Assembly: GCA_052386675.1 (NCBI GenBank)
Contig: JBQTJX010000001.1
Location: 11,351-75,350, forward strand
Reading direction: 5' to 3'
DNA from: RBG-16-66-20 sp052386675
GTDB lineage: Bacteria; Pseudomonadota; Gammaproteobacteria; Burkholderiales; SG8-39
Length of the DNA: 64,000 nt
In this document: one piece after another, positions 16,874 to 24,790 of the stretch
Position numbering within the stretch: the stretch's first letter is position 1
Layout of the letters: every line of letters begins with the position of its first letter
The notes under the pieces: model-generated
Databases searched by the model: none
Seen by the model: only the letters and a program-made list of their open reading frames with translations
What the model was told of the DNA's origin: nothing
Made by a program: the position numbers and the translations under genes

Positions 16874-18352
16874 ATGGCCACGCCTCTCCTTGTCGCGAAG
16901 GCAGGAAAAACCGAACTGCAGCTGCTGCCGGCGCTCGCCAACCGGCACGGCCTGATCACTGGCGCCACCGGCACCGGCAAGACCGTCACATTGCAGGCGC
17001 TGGCGCAATCGCTTTCGGGGATCGGCGTGCCGGTGTTCATGGCCGACGTGAAAGGCGACCTTTCCGGACTTGCCCGGGCGGGCGGCGCCAACGCCAAGGT
17101 CGCCGAGCGCGCCAAGTCCCTGAAGATCGAGCTCGCCTACGCCCCCTGCCCGGTGGTGTTCTGGGACGTATATGGCGAAAGCGGCCACCCGGTGCGCGCA
17201 ACCATCTCCGACATGGGGCCGCTGCTGCTTGCGCGCCTGCTGGGGCTGAACGACACCCAGGAAGGGGTATTGAACCTGGTCTTCAAGATCGCCGACGACG
17301 CCGGCCTCGCGCTGCTCGACGCCAAGGACCTGCGCGCCATGCTGCAGTTCGTTGGCGACAACGCTTCGAAGTTCACCACCGAGTACGGCAACGTCTCGGC
17401 GGCCTCCATCGGCGCCATCCAGCGCGGCCTGCTCGCGCTGGAAACGCAGGGCGCGGACCGCTTCTTCGGCGAGCCGATGCTGAACATCGCCGACCTGATG
17501 CAGGCCGAGGGGGGCAAGGGGGTCGTCAACATCCTCGCCGCCGACAAACTCATGAACTCGCCCAAGCTGTACGCGACGTTCCTCCTCTGGATGCTGGCCG
17601 AACTTTTCGAGAACCTGCCGGAGGTGGGCGACCTTGAGAAACCCAAGCTCGTGTTCTTCTTCGACGAGGCGCACCTGCTGTTCAACGACGCGCCCAAGGC
17701 GCTGCTGGAGAAGATCGAGCAGGTGGTGCGCCTGATCCGCTCCAAGGGCGTGGGGGTCTATTTCGTCACCCAGAACCCGCTCGACATCCCGGAGTCCGTG
17801 CTGGGCCAGCTCGGCAACCGCGTCCAGCACGCGCTGCGCGCCTTCACGCCGAAGGACCAGAAGGCGGTGAAGTCGGCCGCCGAGACCATGCGCCCGAACC
17901 CGAAACTGAAGATCGAGCAGGCGATCACGGAGTTGGGCGTGGGCGAGGCGCTGGTCAGCCTGCTGGACGAGAAGGGCCGGCCCACTGTCACCGAGCGCGC
18001 GTTCATCGTCCCGCCGGGCAGCCAGCTCGGGCCGGTGAGCGCCGCCGAGCGCAAGCAGATCATCGCCGCCTCGCCAATCGCGGGTCACTACGAGAAGCTG
18101 GTCGATCGCGAGTCGGCGTACGAGAAGCTGAAAGCACGTGCGGTGGAGTCGCCGCAGCCGGCGGCGGCGGGCGCTCCCGCCGCCTCGAATCCGCTCTCTG
18201 ACCTTCTGCTGGGCCGCACCGGCCCGCGCGGCGGGAAGCAGGATGGCCTGCTGCAAACGCTCGCCAAGAGCACGGTGCGCACCATCGGTTCCTCGGTGGG
18301 GCGCGAAATCATCCGCGGCGTGCTGGGATCCATCCTCGGCAAGCGGCGCTAA
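16874..18352 (+). CDS. YjgR/DUF853-family HerA-like ATPase
   Basis: A 492-residue P-loop ATPase of the DUF853 family (E. coli YjgR), related to HerA/FtsK-like motors. Visible: Walker A GATGTGKTVTLQ near residue 31, Walker B LVFFFDEAHLLF near 258, and an arginine-bearing QNPLDIPESVLGQLGNRVQHA segment near 300. The C-terminus is Ala/Gly-rich and ends in a basic GREIIRGVLGSILGKRR tail. The molecular role is not established; no nuclease partner (NurA) is adjacent. It is divergent from yebC with a 17-nt gap. Confidence 0.88.
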   Translation: MATPLLVAKAGKTELQLLPALANRHGLITGATGTGKTVTLQALAQSLSGIGVPVFMADVKGDLSGLARAGGANAKVAERAKSLKIELAYAPCPVVFWDVYGESGHPVRATISDMGPLLLARLLGLNDTQEGVLNLVFKIADDAGLALLDAKDLRAMLQFVGDNASKFTTEYGNVSAASIGAIQRGLLALETQGADRFFGEPMLNIADLMQAEGGKGVVNILAADKLMNSPKLYATFLLWMLAELFENLPEVGDLEKPKLVFFFDEAHLLFNDAPKALLEKIEQVVRLIRSKGVGVYFVTQNPLDIPESVLGQLGNRVQHALRAFTPKDQKAVKSAAETMRPNPKLKIEQAITELGVGEALVSLLDEKGRPTVTERAFIVPPGSQLGPVSAAERKQIIAASPIAGHYEKLVDRESAYEKLKARAVESPQPAAAGAPAASNPLSDLLLGRTGPRGGKQDGLLQTLAKSTVRTIGSSVGREIIRGVLGSILGKRR

Positions 18353-18377
18353 TCCTTTTCGGAAGGGAATTCACGCA

Positions 18378-19157
18378 ATGGACATGGGAATAGCGGGACG
18401 CAGCGCGCTCGTCTGCGCGGCATCGAAGGGCCTCGGCAAGGGCTGCGCCCTGGCGTTGGCCGGGGAAGGCGTGAACCTCGTCATCACCGCGCGCGGCAAG
18501 GAAGCTCTCGAGGCCACCGCGGCGGAGATCCGCAAGGCGACTGGCGCCAAGGTAACGACCGTGGCTGGAGACATCACCACCCCGGAAGGCCGCGCCGCGG
18601 CGCTCGCAGCCTGCCCGCAGGTGGACATCCTGGTGAACAACGCCGGCGGCCCGCCGCCGGGGGATTTCCGCAACTGGTCGCGCGAGGACTGGGTCAAGGC
18701 GCTGGACGCCAACATGCTGACCCCGATCGAACTCATCAAGGCGACGGTGGACGGCATGATCGCGCGCAAGTTCGGGCGCGTCGTGAACATCACCTCGGGC
18801 GCGGTGAAGCTGCCCATTCCCGAACTGGGCCTCTCGAACGGCGCCCGTACCGGCCTCACCGGCTTCGTCGCCGGCCTCGCGCGCCAGACGGTGCAGCACA
18901 ACGTCACCATCAACGGCCTGCTGCCGGGGCCGTTCGACACCGACCGGCTGCGCAGCAGTCTCGCGTTCAACGCTGAAAAGCTGGGCAAAAGCGTGGAGGA
19001 GATCACCAAAGCCCGCGCAGCCGGCAATCCGGCGAAGCGTTTCGGTACAGCGGAAGAATTCGGCGCCGCCTGCGCGTTCCTGTGCAGCGTCCATGCGGGC
19101 TACATCACCGGCCAGAACCTGCTCATGGACGGCGGCCACTATCCCGGAACGCTCTGA
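18378..19157 (+). CDS. Short-chain dehydrogenase/reductase (3-oxoacyl-ACP reductase-like)
   Basis: A 259-residue SDR enzyme with an NAD(P) Rossmann fold. The cofactor motif is CAASKGLGKGCALAL (residues 14-28, variant of TGxxxGxG). NNAGGPPPG replaces the usual NNAG with a Gly/Pro-rich extension, and the active-site serine lies in VNITSGAV near 141. The usual YxxxK tyrosine is not evident: the equivalent stretch reads LGLSNGARTGLTGF, so Ser/Asn stand where Tyr-x3-Lys is expected. This variant subgroup is common in proteobacteria and its activity is uncertain. GGAAGG upstream serves as ribosome binding site. The substrate is unknown. Confidence 0.85.
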   Translation: MDMGIAGRSALVCAASKGLGKGCALALAGEGVNLVITARGKEALEATAAEIRKATGAKVTTVAGDITTPEGRAAALAACPQVDILVNNAGGPPPGDFRNWSREDWVKALDANMLTPIELIKATVDGMIARKFGRVVNITSGAVKLPIPELGLSNGARTGLTGFVAGLARQTVQHNVTINGLLPGPFDTDRLRSSLAFNAEKLGKSVEEITKARAAGNPAKRFGTAEEFGAACAFLCSVHAGYITGQNLLMDGGHYPGTL

Positions 19158-19160
19158 CTT

Positions 19161-19856
19161 CTATCCGCTCCGGCCGAGCGCGGACAGGGCCTTCGGATCG
19201 AGCACAGTCACACGCTCGCGCTCGATCCGCACCAGCCCCCGGACCTCGAAGGAGCGCAGCAGCCGGCTGACGATCTCGCGCACGCTGCCCAGCTCGTCGG
19301 CCAGCGACTGGTGCGTGCCTTCCACCACCGGTCCGCGGTGCACCAGCAGCTGCGCGAGCCGCTCGTCGAGCTTGCGGAACGCCACTTCCTCCACCAGCTC
19401 CATGACTTCGGCAAGGCGCTCGCCATACATGCCGAACACGAAACGCCGGAAAGGCTCATAGCCGACCATCAGTTGCTGGAACGGGCCCGGCGGAATGGCC
19501 ACCAGCGTGACGTCGGTTTCCGCGACGCCGGTCGCGGAATAATCCGAATCCCCGAGCAGGCAGCCGCCCGAGAGCACGCAGCCCTGTCCCGGATCCACGC
19601 GGTAGAGCAGGATTTCGCGCCCGTTCGGGGCCGCCTTCGACACCCGCACCGTGCCCTCCAGCAGCAGCGGAAAGCCCCTGCAGGGCTGCTTCGCGTCGAA
19701 CAGCACCGTGCCAGCGGGAACGCGCATCAGCGGCGCCTCGGCGAGCACCGCATCCAGCTCGTCGGGCTTCAAGCCGGCAAACACCGGGAAGCGCGCCAGC
19801 AGGCTGGCCTTCAAGTCCCTGGATTCCGGCACTTTTTCCTGTGCTACCAAAGTCAC
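19161..19856 (-). CDS. Crp/Fnr-family transcriptional regulator
   Basis: A cNMP-binding-fold regulator of about 231 residues. The N-terminal part has ARFPVFAGLKPDELDAVLAE and a cupin-like effector domain; the C-terminal winged helix reads LADELGSVREIVSRLLRSFE, with ERVTVLDPKAL at the end. The cupin has a Cys cluster VDPGQGCVLSGGCLLG near 105-120 rather than the Fnr N-terminal four-cysteine Fe-S set, so an O2-labile cluster of Fnr type is unlikely. The GTG start (VTLVAQEK) follows a GGAG; an upstream ATG (MLQGAGC, at 19898) is possible. It is divergent from a DUF2892 gene and may regulate it. Confidence 0.85.
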   Translation of the reverse strand: MTLVAQEKVPESRDLKASLLARFPVFAGLKPDELDAVLAEAPLMRVPAGTVLFDAKQPCRGFPLLLEGTVRVSKAAPNGREILLYRVDPGQGCVLSGGCLLGDSDYSATGVAETDVTLVAIPPGPFQQLMVGYEPFRRFVFGMYGERLAEVMELVEEVAFRKLDERLAQLLVHRGPVVEGTHQSLADELGSVREIVSRLLRSFEVRGLVRIERERVTVLDPKALSALGRSG

Positions 19857-19923
19857 AGACTCCGGCGGGGCGGGCGCGCATCCTGCGCCCTGAAGCATCC
19901 ATTCAACCACGCAAAGGATCGCC

Positions 19924-20145
19924 ATGACCACCGAACGCCTAGTGCGCATTTTTGCCGGAACCTTCGTGCTGCTCTCGCTCGCCCTGGGCGTCGCGGCAAG
20001 CCCGCTCTACGTCAACGCCAACTTCCTGTGGTTCACCGCCTTCGTCGGCGCCAACCTGCTGCAGAGCGGCTTCACGCGCTTCTGCCCGCTGGAGATGATC
20101 CTGCGTCGGCTCGGGGTGCGCTCCGCCGAGGGCGTCCGCGCGTGA
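19924..20145 (+). CDS. DUF2892 family inner-membrane protein
   Basis: A 73-residue YgaP-like membrane protein with two hydrophobic helices (residues about 8-27, IFAGTFVLLSLALGVA, and about 33-50, FLWFTAFVGANLLQ), ending with the DUF2892 signature SGFTRFCPLEMILRRLG. Proteins of this family are often fused to or sit beside rhodaneses and are thought to take part in sulfur handling at the membrane. Here it overlaps a thioredoxin gene by 4 nt (GTGA), suggesting a thiol-redox pairing; this is inference. Confidence 0.85.
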   Translation: MTTERLVRIFAGTFVLLSLALGVAASPLYVNANFLWFTAFVGANLLQSGFTRFCPLEMILRRLGVRSAEGVRA

Positions 20146-20567
20146 GCGAGACCGTCCAGCTCGCCTGCCCGTCCTGCCTGACCGCGAACCGCGTTCCCGC
20201 GGACCGCGTTGGCGACGGGCCGAAGTGCGGCCGCTGCGGCGAGCCGCTGCTGGCGGCCGCGCCGCTCGAGCTCGACGAAGCCCGCTTCGACACCTACGTT
20301 GCGCGCAGCGGCCTGCCGGTGCTGGCGGACTTCTGGGCGCCGTGGTGCGGTCCCTGCCGCGCCATGGCGCCGCACTTCGCGCGCGCCGCGGAGCAGTTGA
20401 AGGGCCGGGTGCAACTGGTCAAGGTAAACACTGAAGCTGCCCCCGCTCTCGCCTCGCGCAGGGGAATCCGCGCCATTCCGACACTGATCCTGTTCCGCGA
20501 AGGCGCGGAAGTGAAACGGGTCTCGGGCGCACTGGACACCAGCGAACTGGTAAGGTGGTCGTCATGA
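20142..20567 (+). CDS. trxC: Thioredoxin-2 family protein (TrxC)
   Basis: A 141-residue zinc-containing cytosolic thioredoxin. The N-terminus has the zinc ribbon C-x2-C...C-x2-C (ACPSC, KCGRC, residues 9-33); the thioredoxin fold follows with active site WAPWCGPCRAM near 65-75 and cis-proline RAIPTLILF near 113. The GTG start overlaps the DUF2892 stop as GTGA, and the stop overlaps the RND adaptor start as ATGA, so all are coupled. TrxC reduces disulfides and is induced by oxidative stress in E. coli. Confidence 0.9.
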   Translation: MSETVQLACPSCLTANRVPADRVGDGPKCGRCGEPLLAAAPLELDEARFDTYVARSGLPVLADFWAPWCGPCRAMAPHFARAAEQLKGRVQLVKVNTEAAPALASRRGIRAIPTLILFREGAEVKRVSGALDTSELVRWSS

Positions 20568-21613
20568 AGCGCCTGGCTCTCCTGGCCGCCGCGATCCTCC
20601 TCGCCGCCTGCGGCGACGGGCGCGAAGCGCCCACCGCCGGCGTTGCCAAGCCGTCGCTTGCGACGGCGCTCGTCGAACAACGCGAGATCGAGCTCACCTG
20701 GACCTCCGAAGCCCTGGTGGAAGCGGTGCGACAGTCCACCGTCTCGGCGCAGATCGCCGGGCGCGTGATCGACATCCGGTTCGACGTCGGCGACCGCGTG
20801 AAGAAAGGCGAAGTGATCGTGCGCATCGACGAACGCGCCGCGACGCAGGCGGTGGCCGCGAGCGAGGCGCAGGTGCGCGAAGCTCAGGCGGCGCTGTCCA
20901 ATGCGAAGGCGCAGTTCGAGCGCCAGCGCCAGCTGCTGTCGCAGAAATTCATCAGCCAGGCCGCGGTGGACCAGGCCGAGGCGGCCTACAAGTCGGCGCA
21001 GGCGCGGGTCACCGCGCTGCTCGCGGGCGCCGGACAAGCTGCGACCGAGCGCAGCTTCGCTACCGTGGTCGCGCCCTACGGCGGCATCGTTTCGGCACGT
21101 CACGTCGAATTGGGCGAGATGGCGGTGCCCGGCAAGCCGCTGATGACGGGCTTTGATCCGGCGACACTGCGCGTGGCGGCCAACGTGCCGCAATCGCAGG
21201 TCGCGGCCATACAGGCCTCGGGCCGGGCGCGCATCGAGATCCCGTCGCGCGCGCAGTGGGTCGAGGCGAAGAGCCTCACCATCGTGCCCTCGGCGGACCC
21301 GCGCACGCACACCACGCGCGTGCGCCTGGACCTGCCAGAGGACGTGAGTGGCATCTACCCCGGCGTGTTCGCCCGCGCGCATTTCGTCGTCGGCAAGGCA
21401 CCGCGCCTGCTGGTGCCGCGGCCCGCGGTCATCCGGCGCAGCGAGCTCACCGCGGTGTACGTCATCGGCGCTGACGGCCGGCCGCAGCTGCGCCAGGTGC
21501 GGCTGGGCGAGGCCGGAGACGAGCGCGCGATCGAGGTGCTGGCGGGGCTGAAGGCCGGCGAGCGCGTCGCGCTCGAGCCGGTCAAGGCCGGCCTTTCCGC
21601 TCCGGGCGGCTGA
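20564..21613 (+). CDS. RND efflux periplasmic adaptor (membrane fusion protein)
   Basis: A 349-residue HlyD/AcrA-type adaptor that bridges the inner-membrane pump to an outer-membrane channel. It has a lipoprotein signal with LLAACG (Cys near 18), a barrel-sandwich half (VSAQIAGRVIDIRFDVGDRVKKGE), a helical hairpin with AQAALSNAKAQFERQRQLL (about 105-150), and a beta-barrel. The start MKRLALLA was chosen for its signal sequence. It lies 3 nt upstream of its pump; no TolC homologue is adjacent. Confidence 0.92.
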   Translation: MKRLALLAAAILLAACGDGREAPTAGVAKPSLATALVEQREIELTWTSEALVEAVRQSTVSAQIAGRVIDIRFDVGDRVKKGEVIVRIDERAATQAVAASEAQVREAQAALSNAKAQFERQRQLLSQKFISQAAVDQAEAAYKSAQARVTALLAGAGQAATERSFATVVAPYGGIVSARHVELGEMAVPGKPLMTGFDPATLRVAANVPQSQVAAIQASGRARIEIPSRAQWVEAKSLTIVPSADPRTHTTRVRLDLPEDVSGIYPGVFARAHFVVGKAPRLLVPRPAVIRRSELTAVYVIGADGRPQLRQVRLGEAGDERAIEVLAGLKAGERVALEPVKAGLSAPGG

Positions 21614-21616
21614 GCC

Positions 21617-24600
21617 ATGGGTCTGTCGGGCCGGATCGCCGGGTATTTCCAGGCCTCGCAGCTCACGCCGCTGCTGGCGCTGGTCGCGTTCCTGCTTGGC
21701 CTGTTCGCGGTCGCAGTGACGCCGCGCGAAGAGGAACCGCAGATCGATGTCACCATGGCCAACGTGCTGATCCCGTTCCCGGGCGCCTCGGCCCCGGACG
21801 TGGAGAAGCTGGTGGCGACGCCCGCCGAGCAGGTGCTGTCCCAGATCACCGGCATAGAACACGTCTACTCGGTGTCGCGCCCGGGTCTCGCCGTGCTCAC
21901 CGTGCAGTTCAAGGTGGGCGAGCAGCGCACCGACGCGCTGGTGCGGCTGTACGACACCATCAACGCCAACCGCGACTGGGTCTCGCCCAACCTGGGCATC
22001 GGCGAACCCATCATCAAGCCCAAGGGCATCGACGATGTCCCGGTGGTGTCGCTCACGCTATGGAGCGAGGACGGGCAGCGCGGCGCCTTCGAGCTCGAGC
22101 GTATCGCGCACGCCGCCGAAATCGAACTGAAGCGCGTGCCCGGCACCCGCGAGGTGCAGACCCTGGGCGGCCCGGGACGCGCGGTGCGCGTGCTGCTAGA
22201 CCCGGATCGCCTCGCCTCGCACGGCATCGCGGCCTTGGACATCGCCAACGCGCTGCAGCTCGCCAACGTCTCCCTGCCCAGCGGGCGCGTGGTGCGCGAG
22301 AACCGCGAGGTCGTCGTGGAGACCGGCAACCATTTCGCGTCGGCGGCCGACGTGCGCGGCATCGTGGTCGGCGTGTCCGACGGCAAGCCGGTGCTGCTGG
22401 GGGAGGTCGCCGAAGTGCGCGACGGTCCGCCGCCGCCTTCGCGCTACGTCTGGATGGGAACCGCCACGGGCGAGCATCCGGCGGTCACCGTGCAGGTCAC
22501 CAAGAAGCCGGGTGAGAACGCGGTCGAAGTCGCCTCGCGCCTGATCGCGCGCGTCGCGGAACTGCGCGGCGCGCTGATCCCGGCGGACGTCAGGGTCACG
22601 GTGACCCGCAACTACGGCGCCACCGCCAACGACAAGGCGCAGCAGCTGATCCTCAAGCTCGCCTTCGCCACGCTGTCGGTGGTGGCGCTGGTGCTGTTCG
22701 CGCTCGGAATGCGCGAGGCGCTGATCGTGGGCCTCGCCGTGCTGCTCACGCTTGCGGCGACCCTGTTCGCCTCCTGGGCCTGGGGCTTCACGCTGAACCG
22801 CGTGTCCCTGTTCGCCCTCATCTTCTCCATCGGCATCCTGGTGGACGACGCCATCGTGGTGGTGGAGAACATCCACCGCCGCATGGCGCTCGATGGCAAG
22901 CCGCTCGCCGAGGTAATCCCGCTTGCGGTGGACGAGGTGGGCGGGCCGACCATCCTCGCCACCTTGACCGTGATCGCGGCGCTGCTGCCGATGGCCTTCG
23001 TCACCGGCCTGATGGGCCCCTACATGAGCCCGATCCCGATCAACGCGAGCCTGGGCATGCTGATCTCGCTCGCCATCGCCTTCACCGTGACGCCCTGGCT
23101 TGCGCTCAGGCTGCTGCGGCCCGCCGGGCACGTCGAGGCCGGCGGCAGGCTGGACCGGCTGTTCGACCGCCTGCTCGCCCCGCTCATCGCCTCGCCGCGC
23201 CGTCGCCGTCGCCTCGCCCTGGTGGTGCTCGCCGCCATTCTCGCCTCGGTCTCGCTCGCGGGCTTCAAGCTCGTGGTGCTGAAAATGCTGCCGCTGGACA
23301 ACAAGTCCGAATTCCAGGTCGTGGTGGACATGCCCGCCGGCACGCCGGTGGAGATCACCGCCGCGGTGCTGCACGAAATGGGCGCCGAGGTCGCGACACT
23401 GCCCGAGGTCACCGATTACCAGGCTTACGCGGGCACCGCGGCGCCGATCAACTTCAACGGCCTGGTGCGCCAGTACTACCTGCGCGCGGCTTCCGAGACG
23501 GGCGACCTGCAGGCGAACCTGGTCGGCAAGGGCGAGCGCGACCGCAAGAGCCACGACATCGCGCAGGCGGTGCGTCCGAAGCTGGAGGCAATCGCCTCAC
23601 GCTGGAACGCGCGCGTGAAGGTGGTCGAGGTGCCGCCCGGCCCGCCGGTGCTCTCGCCCATCGTGGCCGAGGTCTATGGCCCGGACGAGGCCGGCCGCCA
23701 TCGCGTCGCCAAGCGCGTGCGCGCGGCGCTCGCGGCCACCCCCGGCATCGTCGCGGTGGACGACTCCATCGAAGACGCCGCGCCGCGCCTCGAGCTGAAA
23801 GTGGACCAGGCCAAGAGCGCGCTCGCGGGCGTCAGCCGGCGCAGCGTTGCCGAAACCATGCGCATCGGCCTCTCGGGCGCGGAGGTCACGCCAGTGCACG
23901 ACGGGCAATCGAAATACGAGGTGCCGGTGCGGGTGGAGATCCCGGCCGAGCGCGCCGGCTCGCTTGATGCGATGCTGAAACTCCAGGTTCGCGGCGCCTC
24001 CGGCACGCTGGTGCCGCTCTCGGAACTGGTGAGCGCGACCCGCAACGAGCGCGACCGGCCGATCTTCCACAAGGACCTGCTGCCGGTGACCTACGTCGTC
24101 GCCGACCAGGCCGGGCGCATCGACAGCCCGCTCTACGGCATGTTCGCCGCGCGCGGCGCGGTCGCCGGCGCGGCGGACGAGGAAGGCGGCAAGCTGGGCG
24201 AGTACTTCATCCGCCAGCCCTCGGACCCGTACCGCGAGTACGCCATCAAGTGGGACGGCGAGTGGCAGATCACCTACGAGACCTTCCGCGACATGGGCCT
24301 CGCCTACGGCGTCGGCCTGATCCTGATCTACCTGCTGGTGGTGGCGCAGTTCCGCTCGTACCTGGTGCCGCTGGTCATCATGGCGCCCATCCCGCTCACC
24401 GTGATCGGCGTGATGCCGGGCCACGCGCTGCTGGGGGCCAACTTCACCGCCACCTCGATGATCGGCATGATCGCGCTCGCCGGCATCATCGTGCGCAACT
24501 CCATCCTGCTGGTGGACTTCGTCAACCTCAAGCTTGCCGAGGGCGTCGCCTTCGAGCAGGCGGTACTGCAGTCGGCCGCCGCGCGCGCCAAGCCCATCGC

Positions 24601-24781
24601 GCTCACCGGTCTCGCGGCCATGCTGGGGGCCCTGTTCATCCTGGATGACCCGATCTTCAACGGCCTCGCGATCTCGCTCATCTTCGGCATCCTGGTCTCG
24701 ACCGTGCTGACGCTGGTGGTGATCCCGGTGCTTTACTACGCGGTGATGCGGGAGCGCCTCCCGGTTGCCCGCCCGGGCTGA
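21617..24781 (+). CDS. RND multidrug/metal efflux inner-membrane transporter
   Basis: A 1054-residue AcrB/MexF-superfamily proton antiporter. Twelve transmembrane helices are expected: one near residues 16-36, five around 350-500, one near 535, and five around 895-1040. The proton-relay motif GILVDDAIVVVENI near residue 410 carries the two essential aspartates. Large periplasmic loops follow TM1 and TM7. The N-terminal sequence and paired lipoprotein adaptor suit a drug or solute pump; the substrate cannot be inferred. The stop TGA is followed at once by the GAGG ribosome binding site of the next gene. Confidence 0.93.
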   Translation: MGLSGRIAGYFQASQLTPLLALVAFLLGLFAVAVTPREEEPQIDVTMANVLIPFPGASAPDVEKLVATPAEQVLSQITGIEHVYSVSRPGLAVLTVQFKVGEQRTDALVRLYDTINANRDWVSPNLGIGEPIIKPKGIDDVPVVSLTLWSEDGQRGAFELERIAHAAEIELKRVPGTREVQTLGGPGRAVRVLLDPDRLASHGIAALDIANALQLANVSLPSGRVVRENREVVVETGNHFASAADVRGIVVGVSDGKPVLLGEVAEVRDGPPPPSRYVWMGTATGEHPAVTVQVTKKPGENAVEVASRLIARVAELRGALIPADVRVTVTRNYGATANDKAQQLILKLAFATLSVVALVLFALGMREALIVGLAVLLTLAATLFASWAWGFTLNRVSLFALIFSIGILVDDAIVVVENIHRRMALDGKPLAEVIPLAVDEVGGPTILATLTVIAALLPMAFVTGLMGPYMSPIPINASLGMLISLAIAFTVTPWLALRLLRPAGHVEAGGRLDRLFDRLLAPLIASPRRRRRLALVVLAAILASVSLAGFKLVVLKMLPLDNKSEFQVVVDMPAGTPVEITAAVLHEMGAEVATLPEVTDYQAYAGTAAPINFNGLVRQYYLRAASETGDLQANLVGKGERDRKSHDIAQAVRPKLEAIASRWNARVKVVEVPPGPPVLSPIVAEVYGPDEAGRHRVAKRVRAALAATPGIVAVDDSIEDAAPRLELKVDQAKSALAGVSRRSVAETMRIGLSGAEVTPVHDGQSKYEVPVRVEIPAERAGSLDAMLKLQVRGASGTLVPLSELVSATRNERDRPIFHKDLLPVTYVVADQAGRIDSPLYGMFAARGAVAGAADEEGGKLGEYFIRQPSDPYREYAIKWDGEWQITYETFRDMGLAYGVGLILIYLLVVAQFRSYLVPLVIMAPIPLTVIGVMPGHALLGANFTATSMIGMIALAGIIVRNSILLVDFVNLKLAEGVAFEQAVLQSAAARAKPIALTGLAAMLGALFILDDPIFNGLAISLIFGILVSTVLTLVVIPVLYYAVMRERLPVARPG

Positions 24782-24790
24782 GGCAGGTCG

